Assembly: GCF_016888335.1 (NCBI RefSeq)
Contig: NZ_JAFEJG010000004.1
Coordinates: 1,922,001-1,986,000 of the forward strand
DNA length: 64,000 bases
Source: Janibacter endophyticus
GTDB lineage: Bacteria; Actinomycetota; Actinomycetes; Actinomycetales; Dermatophilaceae
Direction: 5' to 3'
Part shown: positions 8,407-18,671 of the stretch, piece after piece
How positions within the stretch are numbered: position 1 is the stretch's first letter
How the letters are laid out: each line of letters begins with the position of its first letter
Notes under the pieces: model-generated
The model's database searches: none
Seen by the model: the letters and a program-made list of their open reading frames with translations, nothing else
Told to the model about the DNA's origin: nothing
Translations under genes and position numbers: made by a program

Positions 8407-9608
8407 GCCGTATGGCGGACTTCGGCAACGACCTCTACACCGGTCGCCGATCGATCGACTTCGTCGGCAAGGCGAAGACCTGGTACGCGATCACCGCGGT
8501 GATCATGCTCGTCGCCCTGGCCGGCTTCGCCGTGCGCGGGCTCAACCTCGGCCTCGAGTTCGAGGGTGGCTCGGAGTTCCGCGTCGCGGCCGAGCAGGTC
8601 TCCGACGGCTACCAGACCCAGGCCACGGACGCGGTCCGCGAGGTCGTCGGGGCGGACACCTCGGCGAACGTCACCCTCATCGGCGGCAACCAGGTCCGGG
8701 TCCAGACGGAGAAGCTCGAAGAGGCCGAGATGCTCGACGTCAGCGAGTCGCTGGCGCAGACCTTCGACGTGGATGCCCAGCAGGTCACCGAGAACACCAT
8801 CGGCGCCTCGTGGGGCGCCTCGGTGAGCCAGCAGGCGCTGCGGGCGCTCGTCGTCTTCCTCGTCATCACGACGCTGCTCATGGCGCTCTACTACCGCAAC
8901 TGGAAGATGGCAGCGGCGGCGATGGTCGCCCTCGCGAGCGACATGATCATCACCGTCGGTATCTACACGTGGTCCGGCTTCGAGGTCTCGCCGGCGACGG
9001 TCATCGGCTTCCTCACCGTCCTCGGATACTCGCTCTACGACACCGTGGTCGTCTTCGACAAGGTGCGCGAGAACATCGCCGACGCCTTCCAGACCCGGCG
9101 GCAGACCCTCGCCGAGGCCGCGAACCTCGCCGTCAACCAGACCCTCGTGCGCTCGATCAACACGACGGTCATCGCCGTCCTGCCGATCATCGCGGTGCTC
9201 ATCATCGGCTTCGCCAAGGTCGGCCCCGGCACCCTGCTCGACCTCTCGCTGGCCCTCTTCATCGGCATGGTCATCGGTGCCTTCTCCTCGGTCTTCATCG
9301 CGACGCCGCTGCTCGTCCAGCTGCGCGCGAAGGACGACGTCGTCGTCGAGCTCGACCGGATGGCGGCGAAGCACCACGAGCGCGCCGGGGACCGCGAGCG
9401 GACCCCGGTCGGCACCGCGGCCGCCGCACCCTCGGGCGGGTCGACCACGGCCGGTCAGGAGGGGCCCTCCGGTGCCGGCAGCCCGGCAGCCACCCCTTCG
9501 CCGGCAGCCGACGGCGGTGAGCAGACGGTCACCGGACGCAAGCTCCACAAGTACGCGCAGTCCGGTCCGCGCAACCAGCCGCGGAAGCAGCCGCGGTCCA
9601 GGCGATGA
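8403..9608 (+). CDS. secF: Protein translocase subunit SecF
   Basis: 401 residues from the ATG overlapping the secD stop; the frame is open further upstream within secD but this start gives the normal N-terminus. SecF is the partner of SecD with six membrane helices: one near 25-45, then LEFEGGSEF (D1-like) and the block around 150-310 with GYSLYDTVVVFDKVREN, the SecF signature. A hydrophilic Ala/Gly/Pro/Ser-rich tail of about 85 residues ends in basic residues (QPRKQPRSRR). The stop overlaps apt. Confidence 0.95.
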   Translation: MSRMADFGNDLYTGRRSIDFVGKAKTWYAITAVIMLVALAGFAVRGLNLGLEFEGGSEFRVAAEQVSDGYQTQATDAVREVVGADTSANVTLIGGNQVRVQTEKLEEAEMLDVSESLAQTFDVDAQQVTENTIGASWGASVSQQALRALVVFLVITTLLMALYYRNWKMAAAAMVALASDMIITVGIYTWSGFEVSPATVIGFLTVLGYSLYDTVVVFDKVRENIADAFQTRRQTLAEAANLAVNQTLVRSINTTVIAVLPIIAVLIIGFAKVGPGTLLDLSLALFIGMVIGAFSSVFIATPLLVQLRAKDDVVVELDRMAAKHHERAGDRERTPVGTAAAAPSGGSTTAGQEGPSGAGSPAATPSPAADGGEQTVTGRKLHKYAQSGPRNQPRKQPRSRR

Positions 9609-10150
9609 CGATCGACGCGTCGCGCGCGGAGACCGCGCAGCTCGTCGGCTCGCTGCTGCGGGACGTCCCGGACTTCCCCGAGCCGGGGGTCCTCTTCAAG
9701 GACATCACCCCGCTCATCGGTGACGGCGCCGCCCTCGCGGCGGTGGCGCGGGTCATGGCCGAGCCCTACCGCGATGCGGGCCTGACCTCGGTGGTCGGGC
9801 TCGAGGCGCGCGGCTTCATCTTCGGGACCGCGGTGGCGCTCGAGCTCGGGGTCGGCTTCGTCCCGGTGCGCAAGGCGGGCAAGCTGCCGGCGCAGACGGT
9901 CTCGCTCGACTACTCGCTCGAGTACGGGACCGCGACGATCGAGATCCACGAGGACGCGGTGCTGGCGGGGGGGCGGGTCGTCGTCGTCGACGACGTGCTG
10001 GCCACCGGGGGCACCGCCGCCGCGGCCGTCGAGCTGCTCGAGCAGGTCGGCGCCGAGGTCGTCGCCGTGGACGTCGTCGTCGAGCTGGCCGCGCTGAGGG
10101 GCCGGGAGCGGCTGGAGGGTCGCGAGGTCACCGCGCTGCTCACCGTCTAG
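9605..10150 (+). CDS. apt: Adenine phosphoribosyltransferase
   Basis: 181 residues, the usual length. Apt salvages adenine with PRPP to AMP. The PRPP-binding signature VVVVDDVLATGGT is at about 125-137 and the family segments FPEPGVLFKDITPL (about 24-37), GLEARGFIFG and VRKAGKLPAQT are in order. It is translationally coupled to secF (ATGA). Its TAG stop is also the first half of the TAGGCT element that lies before rel. The order secF-apt-rel is conserved in Actinomycetota. Confidence 0.96.
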   Translation: MTIDASRAETAQLVGSLLRDVPDFPEPGVLFKDITPLIGDGAALAAVARVMAEPYRDAGLTSVVGLEARGFIFGTAVALELGVGFVPVRKAGKLPAQTVSLDYSLEYGTATIEIHEDAVLAGGRVVVVDDVLATGGTAAAAVELLEQVGAEVVAVDVVVELAALRGRERLEGREVTALLTV

Positions 10151-10153
10151 GCT
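10148..10153 (+). promoter_or_regulatory. Probable leaderless -10 of rel overlapping the apt stop codon
   Basis: TAGGCT at 10148-10153 starts with the apt stop codon TAG and ends 6 bases before the rel ATG, the spacing expected if transcription begins at or next to the start codon. No Shine-Dalgarno is visible between them. Inferred from sequence. Confidence 0.5.
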
Positions 10154-10159
10154 TCGTCC

Positions 10160-12469
10160 ATGACAGACCCGCGGCCGAGCACAGGACCCGCCACCGGCGG
10201 ATTCTCGGCGCGCCAGCTGGCCCGGGCCTCGCTCGCCCGCATCGGGTCGCGGGCGACGACGACCGCGCTGCCCGAGCTCGAGCCGCTGCTCCAGGTCGTC
10301 CGCAAGACCCACCCCAAGGCCGACCTCAGCGTCATCGAGCAGGCCTACCGGGTCGCCGAGCGCGCGCACGAGGGGCAGCGCCGCAAGAGCGGCGACCCCT
10401 ACATCACCCACCCCGTCGCCGTCGCGACGATCCTCGCCGAGCTCGGCATGACCCCCGTGACGCTCGCTGCCGCGCTGCTGCACGACACCGTCGAGGACAC
10501 CGACTACTCCCTCGACCAGCTCGAGGAGGACTTCGGGGCCGAGATCGCCAAGCTCGTCGACGGCGTCACCAAGCTCGACAAGGTGACCTACGGCGACGCC
10601 GCGCAGGCCGAGACGGTCCGCAAGATGGTCGTCGCGATGGCCCGCGACATCCGCGTGCTCGTCATCAAGCTCGCCGACCGGCTGCACAACGCCCGCACCT
10701 GGAAGTACGTCTCGCAGGGATCGGCCCAGCGCAAGGCCCAGGAGACCCTCGAGATCTACGCGCCGCTGGCCCACCGGCTCGGCATGAACACCATCAAGTG
10801 GGAGCTCGAGGACCTCTCCTTCGCGACGCTCTACCCCAAGGTCTACGACGAGATCGTCCGCCTCGTGGCCGAGCGGGCGCCGGCGCGCGAGGAGTACCTC
10901 GCCACGGTGCGCGCCCAGGTCGTCCTCGACCTGCGCGAGGCCCGGATCAACGCCACCGTCACCGGCCGGCCGAAGCACTACTACTCCGTGTACCAGAAGA
11001 TGATCGTCGGCGGTCGCGAGTTCGGCGAGATCTACGACCTCGTCGCCGTCCGCGTCCTCGTCGACAGCGTGCGCGACTGCTACGCCGCCCTCGGGGCCCT
11101 GCACGCCCGGTGGAACCCGCTGCCCGGCCGCTTCAAGGACTACATCTCGCTGCCGAAGTTCAACATGTATCAGTCGCTGCACACGACGGTCATCGGCCCG
11201 CAGGGCAAGCCGGTCGAGATCCAGATCCGCACCCACGCGATGCACCGTCGCGCCGAGTACGGCGTCGCCGCGCACTGGAAGTACAAGGACGACCCCACTG
11301 CCCGCGTCGCGAAGGGCAACGACACGGGCAACGTCTCGGAGATGGCCTGGCTGCGGCAGCTGCTCGACTGGCAGCGCGAGACCGCCGACCCGGGGGAGTT
11401 CCTCGACTCGCTGCGCTACGAGATCAACGCTCGCGAGGTCTACGTCTTCACCCCCAAGGGGCAGGTGATCGCCCTGCCCGCCGGAGCGACCCCGGTCGAC
11501 TTCGCCTACGCCGTGCACACCGAGGTCGGGCACAAGACCATCGGTGGCCGGGTCAACGGGCGACTCGTGCCGCTCGACTCCACCCTCGAGACCGGCGACG
11601 TCGTCGAGGTGCTCACGAGCAAGGCCGAGGGCGCGGGCCCCTCCCGCGACTGGCTCGGCTTCGTGCGCTCACCGCGGGCGCGCAACAAGATCAAGCACTG
11701 GTTCTCGCGCGAGCGCAAGGAGGAGATGGCCGAGGCCGGCAAGGAGGCCATCGCCCGTGCCGTCCGCAAGCAGAACCTCCCGCTGCAGCGCCTCCTGACC
11801 CACGAGATCCTCGCCAGCGTCGCCGACGAGCAACGGCTCAACGACGTCGACGCCCTCTACGCGGCGGTCGGCGGGGGGCACGTCTCGGCCCAGCACGTCG
11901 TCTCGAGGCTCCTCGCGATCTCCGGCGGCGAGGAGGGCGCGACCGAGGACCTCGCCGAGGCGACGATGCCCGGTCCGGTGCGCAGGCGCCGGCAGAAGGG
12001 CGACCCCGGCGTCACCGTCAAGGGGATGGACGACGTCTGGGTCAAGCTCGCGCGCTGCTGCACCCCCGTGCCCGGCGACGAGATCATGGGGTTCATCACC
12101 CGCGGCAACGGCGTCTCCGTGCACCGCAAGGACTGCACCAACGCCACCTCGCTCCAGCGCGAGCCGGAGCGGCTCATCGACGTCTCGTGGGCGCCGAGCA
12201 GCAACAACCTCTTCCTCGTGCAGATCCAGGTCGAGGCGCTCGACCGCAACCGGCTCCTCTCGGACGTCACCCGGGTGCTGTCGGACTCGTCGGTGAACAT
12301 CCTCTCGGCGACGGTGCACACGAGCCGCGACCGGCTGGCGAAGCTGCGCTTCACCTTCGAGATGGGCGACCCGACGCACCTGGCGCACGTCCTGGGCCAG
12401 GTCAAGCGGATCGACGGCGTCTTCGACGCCTACCGGATCACCGGGGCCACCGAGCACCCGCAGGACTGA
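10160..12469 (+). CDS. rel: Bifunctional (p)ppGpp synthetase/hydrolase Rel
   Basis: 769 residues, full length for the long RelA/SpoT homologues. It makes and degrades the stringent-response alarmone. Domains in order: HD hydrolase (about 60-210; His-Asp at 108-109 in LLHDTVEDT), synthetase (about 260-370, with [14 protein letters not shown]), TGS (about 430-495, [15 protein letters not shown]), the conserved-cysteine region ([15 protein letters not shown] with HRKDC), and a C-terminal ACT domain (about 690-765). The intact HD residues say both activities are kept, as in mycobacterial Rel. The preceding TAGGCT suggests its own promoter besides read-through from secDF-apt. Confidence 0.96.
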   Translation: MTDPRPSTGPATGGFSARQLARASLARIGSRATTTALPELEPLLQVVRKTHPKADLSVIEQAYRVAERAHEGQRRKSGDPYITHPVAVATILAELGMTPVTLAAALLHDTVEDTDYSLDQLEEDFGAEIAKLVDGVTKLDKVTYGDAAQAETVRKMVVAMARDIRVLVIKLADRLHNARTWKYVSQGSAQRKAQETLEIYAPLAHRLGMNTIKWELEDLSFATLYPKVYDEIVRLVAERAPAREEYLATVRAQVVLDLREARINATVTGRPKHYYSVYQKMIVGGREFGEIYDLVAVRVLVDSVRDCYAALGALHARWNPLPGRFKDYISLPKFNMYQSLHTTVIGPQGKPVEIQIRTHAMHRRAEYGVAAHWKYKDDPTARVAKGNDTGNVSEMAWLRQLLDWQRETADPGEFLDSLRYEINAREVYVFTPKGQVIALPAGATPVDFAYAVHTEVGHKTIGGRVNGRLVPLDSTLETGDVVEVLTSKAEGAGPSRDWLGFVRSPRARNKIKHWFSRERKEEMAEAGKEAIARAVRKQNLPLQRLLTHEILASVADEQRLNDVDALYAAVGGGHVSAQHVVSRLLAISGGEEGATEDLAEATMPGPVRRRRQKGDPGVTVKGMDDVWVKLARCCTPVPGDEIMGFITRGNGVSVHRKDCTNATSLQREPERLIDVSWAPSSNNLFLVQIQVEALDRNRLLSDVTRVLSDSSVNILSATVHTSRDRLAKLRFTFEMGDPTHLAHVLGQVKRIDGVFDAYRITGATEHPQD

Positions 12470-12508
12470 GTCGCGCGGGCGGCTCGGCCGGGGCAGTAGA
12501 CGAAGGGA

Positions 12509-13873
12509 TCAGTCGCCGAACTCGTCGGCGCCCGCCCTGGCCATCGTCAGCAGCGAGCGGCTCGACTCGAGCTCGCTCTCGAGGCGCCGCCTGCGAGAGG
12601 CGTCGTCGGTGCCGGCGATCTGGGCCTCGAGGTCGGCGACCTTGGCCTCGAGCTGGGTGACGAGGCTGTTGGCCCGGGCGGAGAGCTCGGGGTTGCTCTT
12701 CTTCCACCGGTTGTCCTCGGCGTCGCGCACGGCCTGCTCGACCTTGCGCAGGCCCTTCTCCATGCGGTCGATGTCGCCGCGGGGGACCTTGCCGGCGGCC
12801 TCCCAGCGCTCCTGGATCGAGCGCAGCGAGGACTTGGCGGACTCGAGGTCCTTGATCGGGAGCAGCGCCTGGGCCTCGGTGAGCAGCCTCTCCTTGACCT
12901 CGAGGTTGCCGCGGAAGCTCTCGTCCTCGCGGGCGGCCTCGGCGTCCTTGGCCTCGAAGAAGGCGTCCTGGGCGCGGCGGAAGCGCTCCCACAGGGCGTC
13001 GTCGTCGCGCTTGCCGGCGCGGCCGGCGCGGCGCCAGTCGTCCATGAGGCGCTTGAAGGCGCCCGCCGTGGCTGCCCAGTCGGTGCTCGTCGAGAGGCGC
13101 TCGGCCTCGGTGACGAGGGCCTGCTTGGTCGCCTTGGCCTCGCCGCGGGTCGACTCGAGCTCGGCGAAGTGGTGGCGACGCCCCTTGTCGAAGGAGTTGC
13201 GGGCCTTCGAGAAGCGCTGCCACAGGGCGGACTCGACGTCCTTGTCGAGGCGCACCCCGGACTTCTGGTGCGACTTCCACGTGTCGAGGAGCTCGCGCAT
13301 GCGGGCCGTGGAGGACTTCCACTGGATGCGCTCGACGGGCTGGGCGGCGATCTGCTCGGCCTCGGCGACGATCACCTCGCGCTCGGCGGCGGCGGCCTGC
13401 TTGGCCTGGGCTCGCTCGGCCTGCTCGCGGCTGCGCTTCTCGGCGAGGCCGGTCTCGATCTCGGTGACGAGGGCGCGCAGCGCGGGGAGGTCGCCGACGA
13501 CGTTGGCCTCGTCGGTGTGGGACTTGAAGGAGGACAGACCCTCGGAGAGCTCCTTGGCGGTCACCTCGGGCGCGTCGAGACGCTGGCGCAGGAGGGTGGC
13601 CGAGGCGTGCAGCTCGTCGTACTTGCGGGCGAAGTACTGGAGGGCCTCCTCGGGCGTGGCCCCGGGGTAGGAGCCGACCTCGCGCTCCTCCTCGCCGTCG
13701 CGGACGAAGACCCGGCCCTCCTCGTCGACGCGCCCGAAGACGGCCGAGGCCGAGTGGTCCGTCGTCACCGCGGGGACCGGCGCGGCCGCGGGGCGCTTGG
13801 GTGCCATGCGGGCGAACGCGGCGGGGGAGGGCGCAGCAGGGCCAGGGGTCGGCGTAGGTGTCTCGTCGCTCAC
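12509..13873 (-). CDS. DUF349 coiled-coil protein
   Basis: 454 residues, GTG start. After a disordered Pro/Ala N-terminus of about 35 residues comes FGRVDEEGRVFVRDGEEERE, then DUF349 repeats: helical units with recurring WKSSTARMRELLDTWK, LWQRFSKARNSFF-like and LWERFRRAQDAFF-like patterns, and a C-terminal coiled coil rich in Glu/Arg. DUF349 proteins have no settled enzymatic role; they are widespread in Actinomycetota beside rel and hisS, as here. The gene faces rel tail-to-tail across 39 bases that hold nothing recognisable. Its start has a minus-strand TAGGCT 8 bases upstream. Confidence 0.85.
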   Translation of the reverse strand: MSDETPTPTPGPAAPSPAAFARMAPKRPAAAPVPAVTTDHSASAVFGRVDEEGRVFVRDGEEEREVGSYPGATPEEALQYFARKYDELHASATLLRQRLDAPEVTAKELSEGLSSFKSHTDEANVVGDLPALRALVTEIETGLAEKRSREQAERAQAKQAAAAEREVIVAEAEQIAAQPVERIQWKSSTARMRELLDTWKSHQKSGVRLDKDVESALWQRFSKARNSFDKGRRHHFAELESTRGEAKATKQALVTEAERLSTSTDWAATAGAFKRLMDDWRRAGRAGKRDDDALWERFRRAQDAFFEAKDAEAAREDESFRGNLEVKERLLTEAQALLPIKDLESAKSSLRSIQERWEAAGKVPRGDIDRMEKGLRKVEQAVRDAEDNRWKKSNPELSARANSLVTQLEAKVADLEAQIAGTDDASRRRRLESELESSRSLLTMARAGADEFGD

Positions 13874-13881
13874 GAGACGCG

Positions 13882-13912
13882 AGCCTAGCCGCAGTGACCG
13901 GCTGGGTAGGCT
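13882..13912. promoter_or_regulatory. Divergent leaderless promoters between the DUF349 gene and the MBL hydrolase
   Basis: The 47-base gap holds TAGGCT on the minus strand (13887 down to 13882), 8 bases before the DUF349 GTG, and TAGGCT on the plus strand (13907-13912), 8 bases before the hydrolase GTG. The same hexamer at the same distance on both sides is good evidence that these are -10 elements of leaderless transcripts. No Shine-Dalgarno fits in either gap. Confidence 0.6.
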
Positions 13913-13920
13913 GACTCCCC

Positions 13921-14625
13921 GTGCTGACCGTCACCTTCCCCGCCGCCGCCTTCGCGACGAACTGCTACGTCATCGCCCCTGGCCCGGGCGAGGAGTGCAT
14001 CGTCGTCGACCCCGGGATCGGGGTCGAGGAGACCCTGCGGGAGGTCCTCACCGAGCACCGGCTCAAGCCGGCCGCGGTGCTCCTGACCCACGGTCACGTC
14101 GACCACGTCTACTCGGTGACGCCGGTGTGCGGCGGGGAGATCGCCGCGTACATCCACAGCGACGACCGCTACCGGCTCGTCGACCCGCTCGGCGGGAGCT
14201 CGCTCGGCCCGCAGCTCGTCGGGATGCTCGAGCAGCAGTTCGGCAAGAAGGCGACGTGGCGTGAGCCCGAGCGGGTCGTCGAGGTGCGCGACGCGGAGCG
14301 GGTCACCGTCGCCGGGATCGACCTCGACGTCGTCCACGCCCCGGGCCACACGGAGGGATCGGTGATGTTCGCCGTCGACCAGGTGCCCGAGGGGGTCCCC
14401 GCCGAGGCCGAGGTGGACCGCACCCTGATCACCGGTGACGTCCTCTTCGCCGGCTCGATCGGCCGCACCGACCTGCCCGGCGGGAGCCACGAGGCGATGA
14501 TGCGCAGCCTGCGCGACGCCGTCCTGCCGCGCCCTGGCAGCAGCCTGGTCCTGCCCGGCCACGGCCCGGCGACGACGCTCGCCCGGGAGAAGGCCACCAA
14601 CCCCTACCTGCAGGACCTCGCATGA
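13921..14625 (+). CDS. Metallo-beta-lactamase-fold hydrolase (glyoxalase II-like)
   Basis: 234 residues, GTG start. The dinuclear-metal motif HGHVDH is at residues 57-62, with the further ligands expected at the APGHTEGS histidine, the LITGDVLF aspartate and the LPGHGP histidine near the end. This is the layout of hydroxyacylglutathione-hydrolase-like thioesterases; in thiol-poor actinobacteria the true substrate is unknown. It is a constant neighbour of hisS, which it overlaps by four bases, so a link to translation or housekeeping repair is possible but unproven. Confidence 0.88.
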   Translation: MLTVTFPAAAFATNCYVIAPGPGEECIVVDPGIGVEETLREVLTEHRLKPAAVLLTHGHVDHVYSVTPVCGGEIAAYIHSDDRYRLVDPLGGSSLGPQLVGMLEQQFGKKATWREPERVVEVRDAERVTVAGIDLDVVHAPGHTEGSVMFAVDQVPEGVPAEAEVDRTLITGDVLFAGSIGRTDLPGGSHEAMMRSLRDAVLPRPGSSLVLPGHGPATTLAREKATNPYLQDLA

Positions 14626-15977
14626 GCCAGCCCAAGCCCCGCGCCACCAAGGTGACCCCGCTCTCCGGCTTCCCGGAGTACCTGCCCGAGCAGCGGATCG
14701 TCGAGCAGCACTTCCTCGACGTCATCCGGCGGACCTTCGAGCTGCACGGCTTCCCGTCGATCGAGACCCGCGCGGTCGAGCCGGTCGAGCGGCTGCTCGG
14801 CAAGGGCGGCGACGCCGACAAGGAGATCTACGGCGTGAGCCGCCTGGCGGCCGACCCGGGGGAGCGCAGCGACGCCGAGCTCGGTCTACACTTCGACCTC
14901 ACCGTCCCCTTCGCCCGGTACGTCGTCGAGCACGCGGGCCGGCTCTCCTTCCCCTTCCGACGTCACCAGATCCAGAAGGTGTGGCGGGGCGAGCGGCCGC
15001 AGGAGGGGCGCTTCCGCGAGTTCACCCAGTGCGACATCGACGTCGTCGACGTCGGTGAGCTGGCCCCGCACTTCGAGGCGGAGATGCCGCTCGTCATGGC
15101 GGAGATCTTCAGCAAGCTGCCGATCGGCCAGATGGTTATCCAGGTCAACAACCGCAAGATCCCCGAGGGCTTCTACCGGGGTCTGGGCATCGAGGACGTC
15201 GCGGGGACCCTGCGCGTCGTCGACAAGCTCGACAAGATCGGTCCCGCGAAGGTGTCGGCGCTCCTCGTCGAGGCCGGCCTGGCCCCTGAGCAGGCGAACC
15301 AGGTGCTGGCCCTGGCGATGATCCGCACGGAGGACACCTCCTTCGTCGATCGTGTGCGCGCCCTCGGCGTCGAGCACCCGACCCTCGACGAGGGCCTCGA
15401 GGCGCTGCGGGCGGTCATCGAGACGGGCATGGCCAACGCTCCCGGCGCGATGGTCGCCGACCTCAAGATCGCCCGCGGGCTCGACTACTACACGGGCACG
15501 GTCTACGAGACCCAGCTCGTGGGTTTCGAGCAGTGGGGGTCCTTCTGCTCCGGGGGCCGTTACGACGCGCTCGCGAGCGACGGCCGGACGACCTACCCGG
15601 GCGTCGGCATCTCGATCGGTCTCTCGCGCCTGCTCGCGCTGCTCTTCTCGGAGGGCCTCGTCGAGGCCACCCGCAAGACGCCGGCCGCCGTCCTCGTCGC
15701 GGTCAACGACGAGGAGAGCCGCGCCCGCTCGGTCGCGGTGGCGACCGCCCTGCGGGCCCGTGGCATCGCCTGCGAGGTGGCGCCAGCCGCGGCGAGGTTC
15801 GGCAAGCAGATCCGCTACGCCGAGCGCCGCGGCATCCCCTTCGTCTGGTTCCCCGGCGCAGACGAGGGCAGCGACCAGGTCAAGGACATCCGCTCGGGCG
15901 ACCAGCTCGACGCCGACGCCACGACGTGGGTCTGCCCGCCCGAGGACCTCCACCCGCGGGTCGTCGCCACCGCCTGA
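14622..15977 (+). CDS. hisS: Histidine--tRNA ligase
   Basis: 451 residues, a class II synthetase charging tRNA-His. Visible: N-terminal [20 protein letters not shown], class II motif 2 region ([23 protein letters not shown]), the two HisRS-specific motifs [13 protein letters not shown] and GGRYDAL, and the C-terminal anticodon-binding domain ([20 protein letters not shown] onwards). The start overlaps the hydrolase stop by four bases. Length is typical. Confidence 0.96.
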   Translation: MSQPKPRATKVTPLSGFPEYLPEQRIVEQHFLDVIRRTFELHGFPSIETRAVEPVERLLGKGGDADKEIYGVSRLAADPGERSDAELGLHFDLTVPFARYVVEHAGRLSFPFRRHQIQKVWRGERPQEGRFREFTQCDIDVVDVGELAPHFEAEMPLVMAEIFSKLPIGQMVIQVNNRKIPEGFYRGLGIEDVAGTLRVVDKLDKIGPAKVSALLVEAGLAPEQANQVLALAMIRTEDTSFVDRVRALGVEHPTLDEGLEALRAVIETGMANAPGAMVADLKIARGLDYYTGTVYETQLVGFEQWGSFCSGGRYDALASDGRTTYPGVGISIGLSRLLALLFSEGLVEATRKTPAAVLVAVNDEESRARSVAVATALRARGIACEVAPAAARFGKQIRYAERRGIPFVWFPGADEGSDQVKDIRSGDQLDADATTWVCPPEDLHPRVVATA

Positions 15978-16026
15978 GCCGGTCGGCGAGCGAGGGGAGG
16001 GTCGGTGCTCCCTGCGGCGCGGAGGG

Positions 16027-16650
16027 TTACGCGAGCGGTGGGCGCGACCCCGGTGGTCGCAGACCCGCGTCCCTGAGCTCCAGGAGGGCGAGCGCCCGGA
16101 CGATCTCGATCTCGCCGCGCCGCCAGGCCCCCGCGGGGTCGGGCGAGACCGCCGCGAGACGGGTCATCGGCTGGTTGGCCATCGCCCGCAGCGCGAAGAG
16201 GTCGAGGTCCGCGTCGGCGTCGATGAGCCGCTGCGCCGCGGTCGCGGTCCGGACGAAGCGGTAGCGCGTGAGTCCCCACCACAGCAGCGCGAGCAGGATC
16301 GGCACGAGCGCGGTGACGAGCGCGAGGGCCAGCGAGAGCCGCTCCACCGCGGTGACGAGGTCGGTGCCCGCCCGCTCGATGTCGGTCCCGGCGCCCGCGG
16401 CCTCGCGGAAGGGCGCTGCCACCCGGTCCTCGACGAGCGGCAGGTCGTCGACCCGGTCGCCGGCGGAGGTCATCTTGTCGCGGAAGCCGGACCCCGCCCC
16501 GGCCAGCCGCCGGCCCGGCTCGGTGAGCTCCATCGTCACGGCGTGCACCTTCGTCGCGGCCCAGACCCACAGCCAGACCCAGCCGAGCATCGCGAGGTCG
16601 GCGATCACCTGGGCGGTCCGGCGCGCGGGCAGGTCGGCGTAGAGCTTCAT
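16027..16650 (-). CDS. Membrane protein with two segments, unknown function
   Basis: 207 residues from ATG at 16650. A first hydrophobic stretch at about residues 15-33 ([20 protein letters not shown]) and a second near 105-127 ([20 protein letters not shown]) flank a loop of about 70 residues with alternating Asp/Arg/Gly. The C-terminal part ([22 protein letters not shown]) is helical. No known family is recognised. The frame is open further upstream, but this start lies where the coding bias begins. It points away from xerD, leaving an 87-base intergenic region. Confidence 0.7.
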   Translation of the reverse strand: MKLYADLPARRTAQVIADLAMLGWVWLWVWAATKVHAVTMELTEPGRRLAGAGSGFRDKMTSAGDRVDDLPLVEDRVAAPFREAAGAGTDIERAGTDLVTAVERLSLALALVTALVPILLALLWWGLTRYRFVRTATAAQRLIDADADLDLFALRAMANQPMTRLAAVSPDPAGAWRRGEIEIVRALALLELRDAGLRPPGSRPPLA

Positions 16651-16655
16651 GGCGC

Positions 16656-16710
16656 CTACACTCCCACCCTGCGACCGTGTGTCGCGCCGGAGGACAACGG
16701 CGTCCTCCGG
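16656..16710 (+). promoter_or_regulatory. Candidate xerD promoter and strong leader hairpin
   Basis: TACACT at 16656-16661 is a plausible -10. Downstream, 16687-16695 and 16702-16710 form a perfect 9-bp inverted repeat, CCGGAGGAC and GTCCTCCGG, with the 6-base loop aacggc. The hairpin sits 27 bases before the xerD ATG and ends 17 bases before the GGGGGAGAGG ribosome binding site. There is no T-run, so it is more likely a leader structure or protein site than a terminator. Function is inference. Confidence 0.5.
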
Positions 16711-16737
16711 CTTCTCGCGGGGCGAAGGGGGAGAGGC

Positions 16738-17694
16738 ATGGCTGGGTCCGACGCACCCTCGCGCCCCACCGAGATGGAGCGGGCGGTCCGCACCTGGCTC
16801 ACCCATCTCGACGTCGAGCGGGGCGTCAGCCGGCACACCCTCGCCGCCTACCGTCGGGACACCGGCCGCTACCTCCAGCACCTCCAGGACGAAGGGGTGA
16901 GCGCACCCCAGGACGTCCGGCCCACCCATGTCAGCGGCTTCCTCACCCGGATCCGGGAGGGCGACGGCGACCATCCGCCGCTCGCCGCGACATCGGCCGC
17001 CCGCACCCTCGTCGCCGTCCGCGGGCTGCACAAGTTCCTCGCCCTCGAAGGGGTGACCGTCGACGACCCCGCCACGGACGTCGCCCCGCCCAAGCCCCCT
17101 TCGCGCCTGCCCAAGGCGATCACCGTCGACGAGGTGACCCGCCTCATCGAGGCCGCCGGGGGAGGGGAGAGTGAGGACAGCCCCGCTCGCCTGCGCGACC
17201 GTGCCCTCCTCGAGGTCCTCTACGCGACCGGGGCCCGGATCTCCGAGGCCGTCGGTCTCGACGTCGACGACATCGACCTCGAGGGCGGCGCCGTCCGGCT
17301 CTTCGGCAAGGGGAGCAAGGAGCGGGTCGTCCCGGTCGGCGGCTACGCGCGGGCAGCCGTCGAGGCGTGGCTCGTGCGTGGGCGCCCGGTCCTCGCGGCG
17401 AAGGGGAAGGCCGGCCCCGCTCTCTTCCTCAACCTCCGCGGCTCGCGCTTCTCCCGCCAGAGCGCCTGGACGATCATCACCACCGCCGCCGAGCGGGCGA
17501 AGATCCGCGGGGAGGTCTCGCCGCACACGCTGCGGCACTCCTTCGCCACCCACCTCCTCGAGGGCGGCGCCGACGTCCGCGTCGTCCAGGAGCTGCTCGG
17601 CCACGCCTCGGTGACGACGACGCAGATCTACACGATGGTGACCATCCAGCAGCTGCGCGAGGTCTACGCCCAGAGCCACCCGCGCGCCCGTTGA
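16738..17694 (+). CDS. xerD: Tyrosine recombinase XerD
   Basis: 318 residues. XerD acts with XerC at dif to resolve chromosome dimers at division. The N-terminal SAM-like core-binding domain covers about 12-110; the catalytic domain has the full set Arg167 (ATGARISE), Lys191 (GKGSKER), His263 and Arg266 ([16 protein letters not shown]), His289 (LGHAS) and the nucleophile Tyr298 (QIYT). ATG at 16738 follows a strong GGGGGAGAGG; the frame is open far upstream but without coding sense. It is followed by parA-like and scpAB, a segregation cluster, and the likely target dif lies in the same window. XerC versus XerD is decided by context and is fairly sure. Confidence 0.93.
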   Translation: MAGSDAPSRPTEMERAVRTWLTHLDVERGVSRHTLAAYRRDTGRYLQHLQDEGVSAPQDVRPTHVSGFLTRIREGDGDHPPLAATSAARTLVAVRGLHKFLALEGVTVDDPATDVAPPKPPSRLPKAITVDEVTRLIEAAGGGESEDSPARLRDRALLEVLYATGARISEAVGLDVDDIDLEGGAVRLFGKGSKERVVPVGGYARAAVEAWLVRGRPVLAAKGKAGPALFLNLRGSRFSRQSAWTIITTAAERAKIRGEVSPHTLRHSFATHLLEGGADVRVVQELLGHASVTTTQIYTMVTIQQLREVYAQSHPRAR

Positions 17695-17779
17695 CCCCCG
17701 GGCGGGCCGCGACCCGCTGGTAGTGTCGCCCTCGATCAGCGAGAGGCTGACCGACATTGCGCGATGGAGTGATCAGTAC

Positions 17780-18667
17780 GTGGCACCCGAGGTGACGCCG
17801 CCGCTCGAGCTCGAGCACGGCCAGGCGACGGTCGGACCGACCGGACGCCCCCTTCCCGACTTCCCCGAGCCCGCCCCGCTCAGCTCGCACGGGCCGGCGC
17901 GGATCATCGCGATGTGCAACCAGAAGGGCGGCGTCGGAAAGACGACGACGACCATCAACCTCGGGGCGGCCCTCGTCGAGCTCGGCCGCAAGGTCCTCCT
18001 CGTCGACTTCGACCCCCAGGGCGCCCTGTCCGTCGGGCTCGGTGTCCCCACCCACCAGCTCGACGTGACGATCTACAACCTCCTCGTCGAGCGCGGTCAC
18101 GACATCCGCGAGGTCATCCAGCACACGGGCGTCGAGGGCCTCGACGTCGTCCCGGCCAACATCGACCTCTCCGCCGCAGAGGTCCAGCTCGTCGGCGAGG
18201 TCGCCCGCGAGCAGATCCTCGCCCGCGTCCTGCGTCCCGTCCTCGACGAGTACGACGCGATCCTCATCGACTGCCAGCCGAGCCTGGGCCTGCTCACGGT
18301 CAACGCGCTGACCGCCGCGCACGGCGTGATCATCCCGCTCGAGACCGAGTACTTCGCGATGCGCGGCGTGGCCCTGCTCGTCGAGACGATCGAGAAGATC
18401 CAGGACCGGCTCAACCCGCGCCTCGAGATCGACGGCATCCTCGCGACGATGTACGACGGCCGGACCCTGCACAGCCGCGAGGTCGTCGGCAGCGTCGTGG
18501 ACCACTTCGGGGACCGGGTCTTCCACACCGTCATCTCGCGGACGGTGAAGTTCCCCGACGCCACGCTCGCCGCCGAGCCGATCACCACCTACGCCACCGG
18601 GCACAACGCCGCCAACGCCTACCGGCAGCTCGCCCGTGAGCTCATCGCCCGCGGCGGGGCAGCCTGA
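17780..18667 (+). CDS. ParA/Soj family ATPase
   Basis: 295 residues from GTG at 17780, chosen for the GGAG 10 bases upstream; a GTG at 17723 would add 19 residues. The deviant Walker A KGGVGKTT is at residues 49-56, followed by DFDPQGALSVGLG (switch I/A') and LIDCQPSLGLLT (Walker B). The N-terminal stretch ahead of the ATPase (VGPTGRPLPDFPEPAPL) is typical of this orphan ParA group that sits beside scpAB in Actinomycetota, distinct from the parAB pair near the origin. No ParB partner is here. ParA-type ATPases position DNA or protein cargo on the nucleoid or membrane; the cargo is unknown. Confidence 0.88.
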   Translation: MAPEVTPPLELEHGQATVGPTGRPLPDFPEPAPLSSHGPARIIAMCNQKGGVGKTTTTINLGAALVELGRKVLLVDFDPQGALSVGLGVPTHQLDVTIYNLLVERGHDIREVIQHTGVEGLDVVPANIDLSAAEVQLVGEVAREQILARVLRPVLDEYDAILIDCQPSLGLLTVNALTAAHGVIIPLETEYFAMRGVALLVETIEKIQDRLNPRLEIDGILATMYDGRTLHSREVVGSVVDHFGDRVFHTVISRTVKFPDATLAAEPITTYATGHNAANAYRQLARELIARGGAA

Positions 18668-18671
18668 GCCG

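Noticed and set aside
17691-17726. TTGACC as -35 of the parA-like gene with TAGTGT as -10
   Set aside because: The spacing is 24 bases, too long for a sigma-70 promoter.
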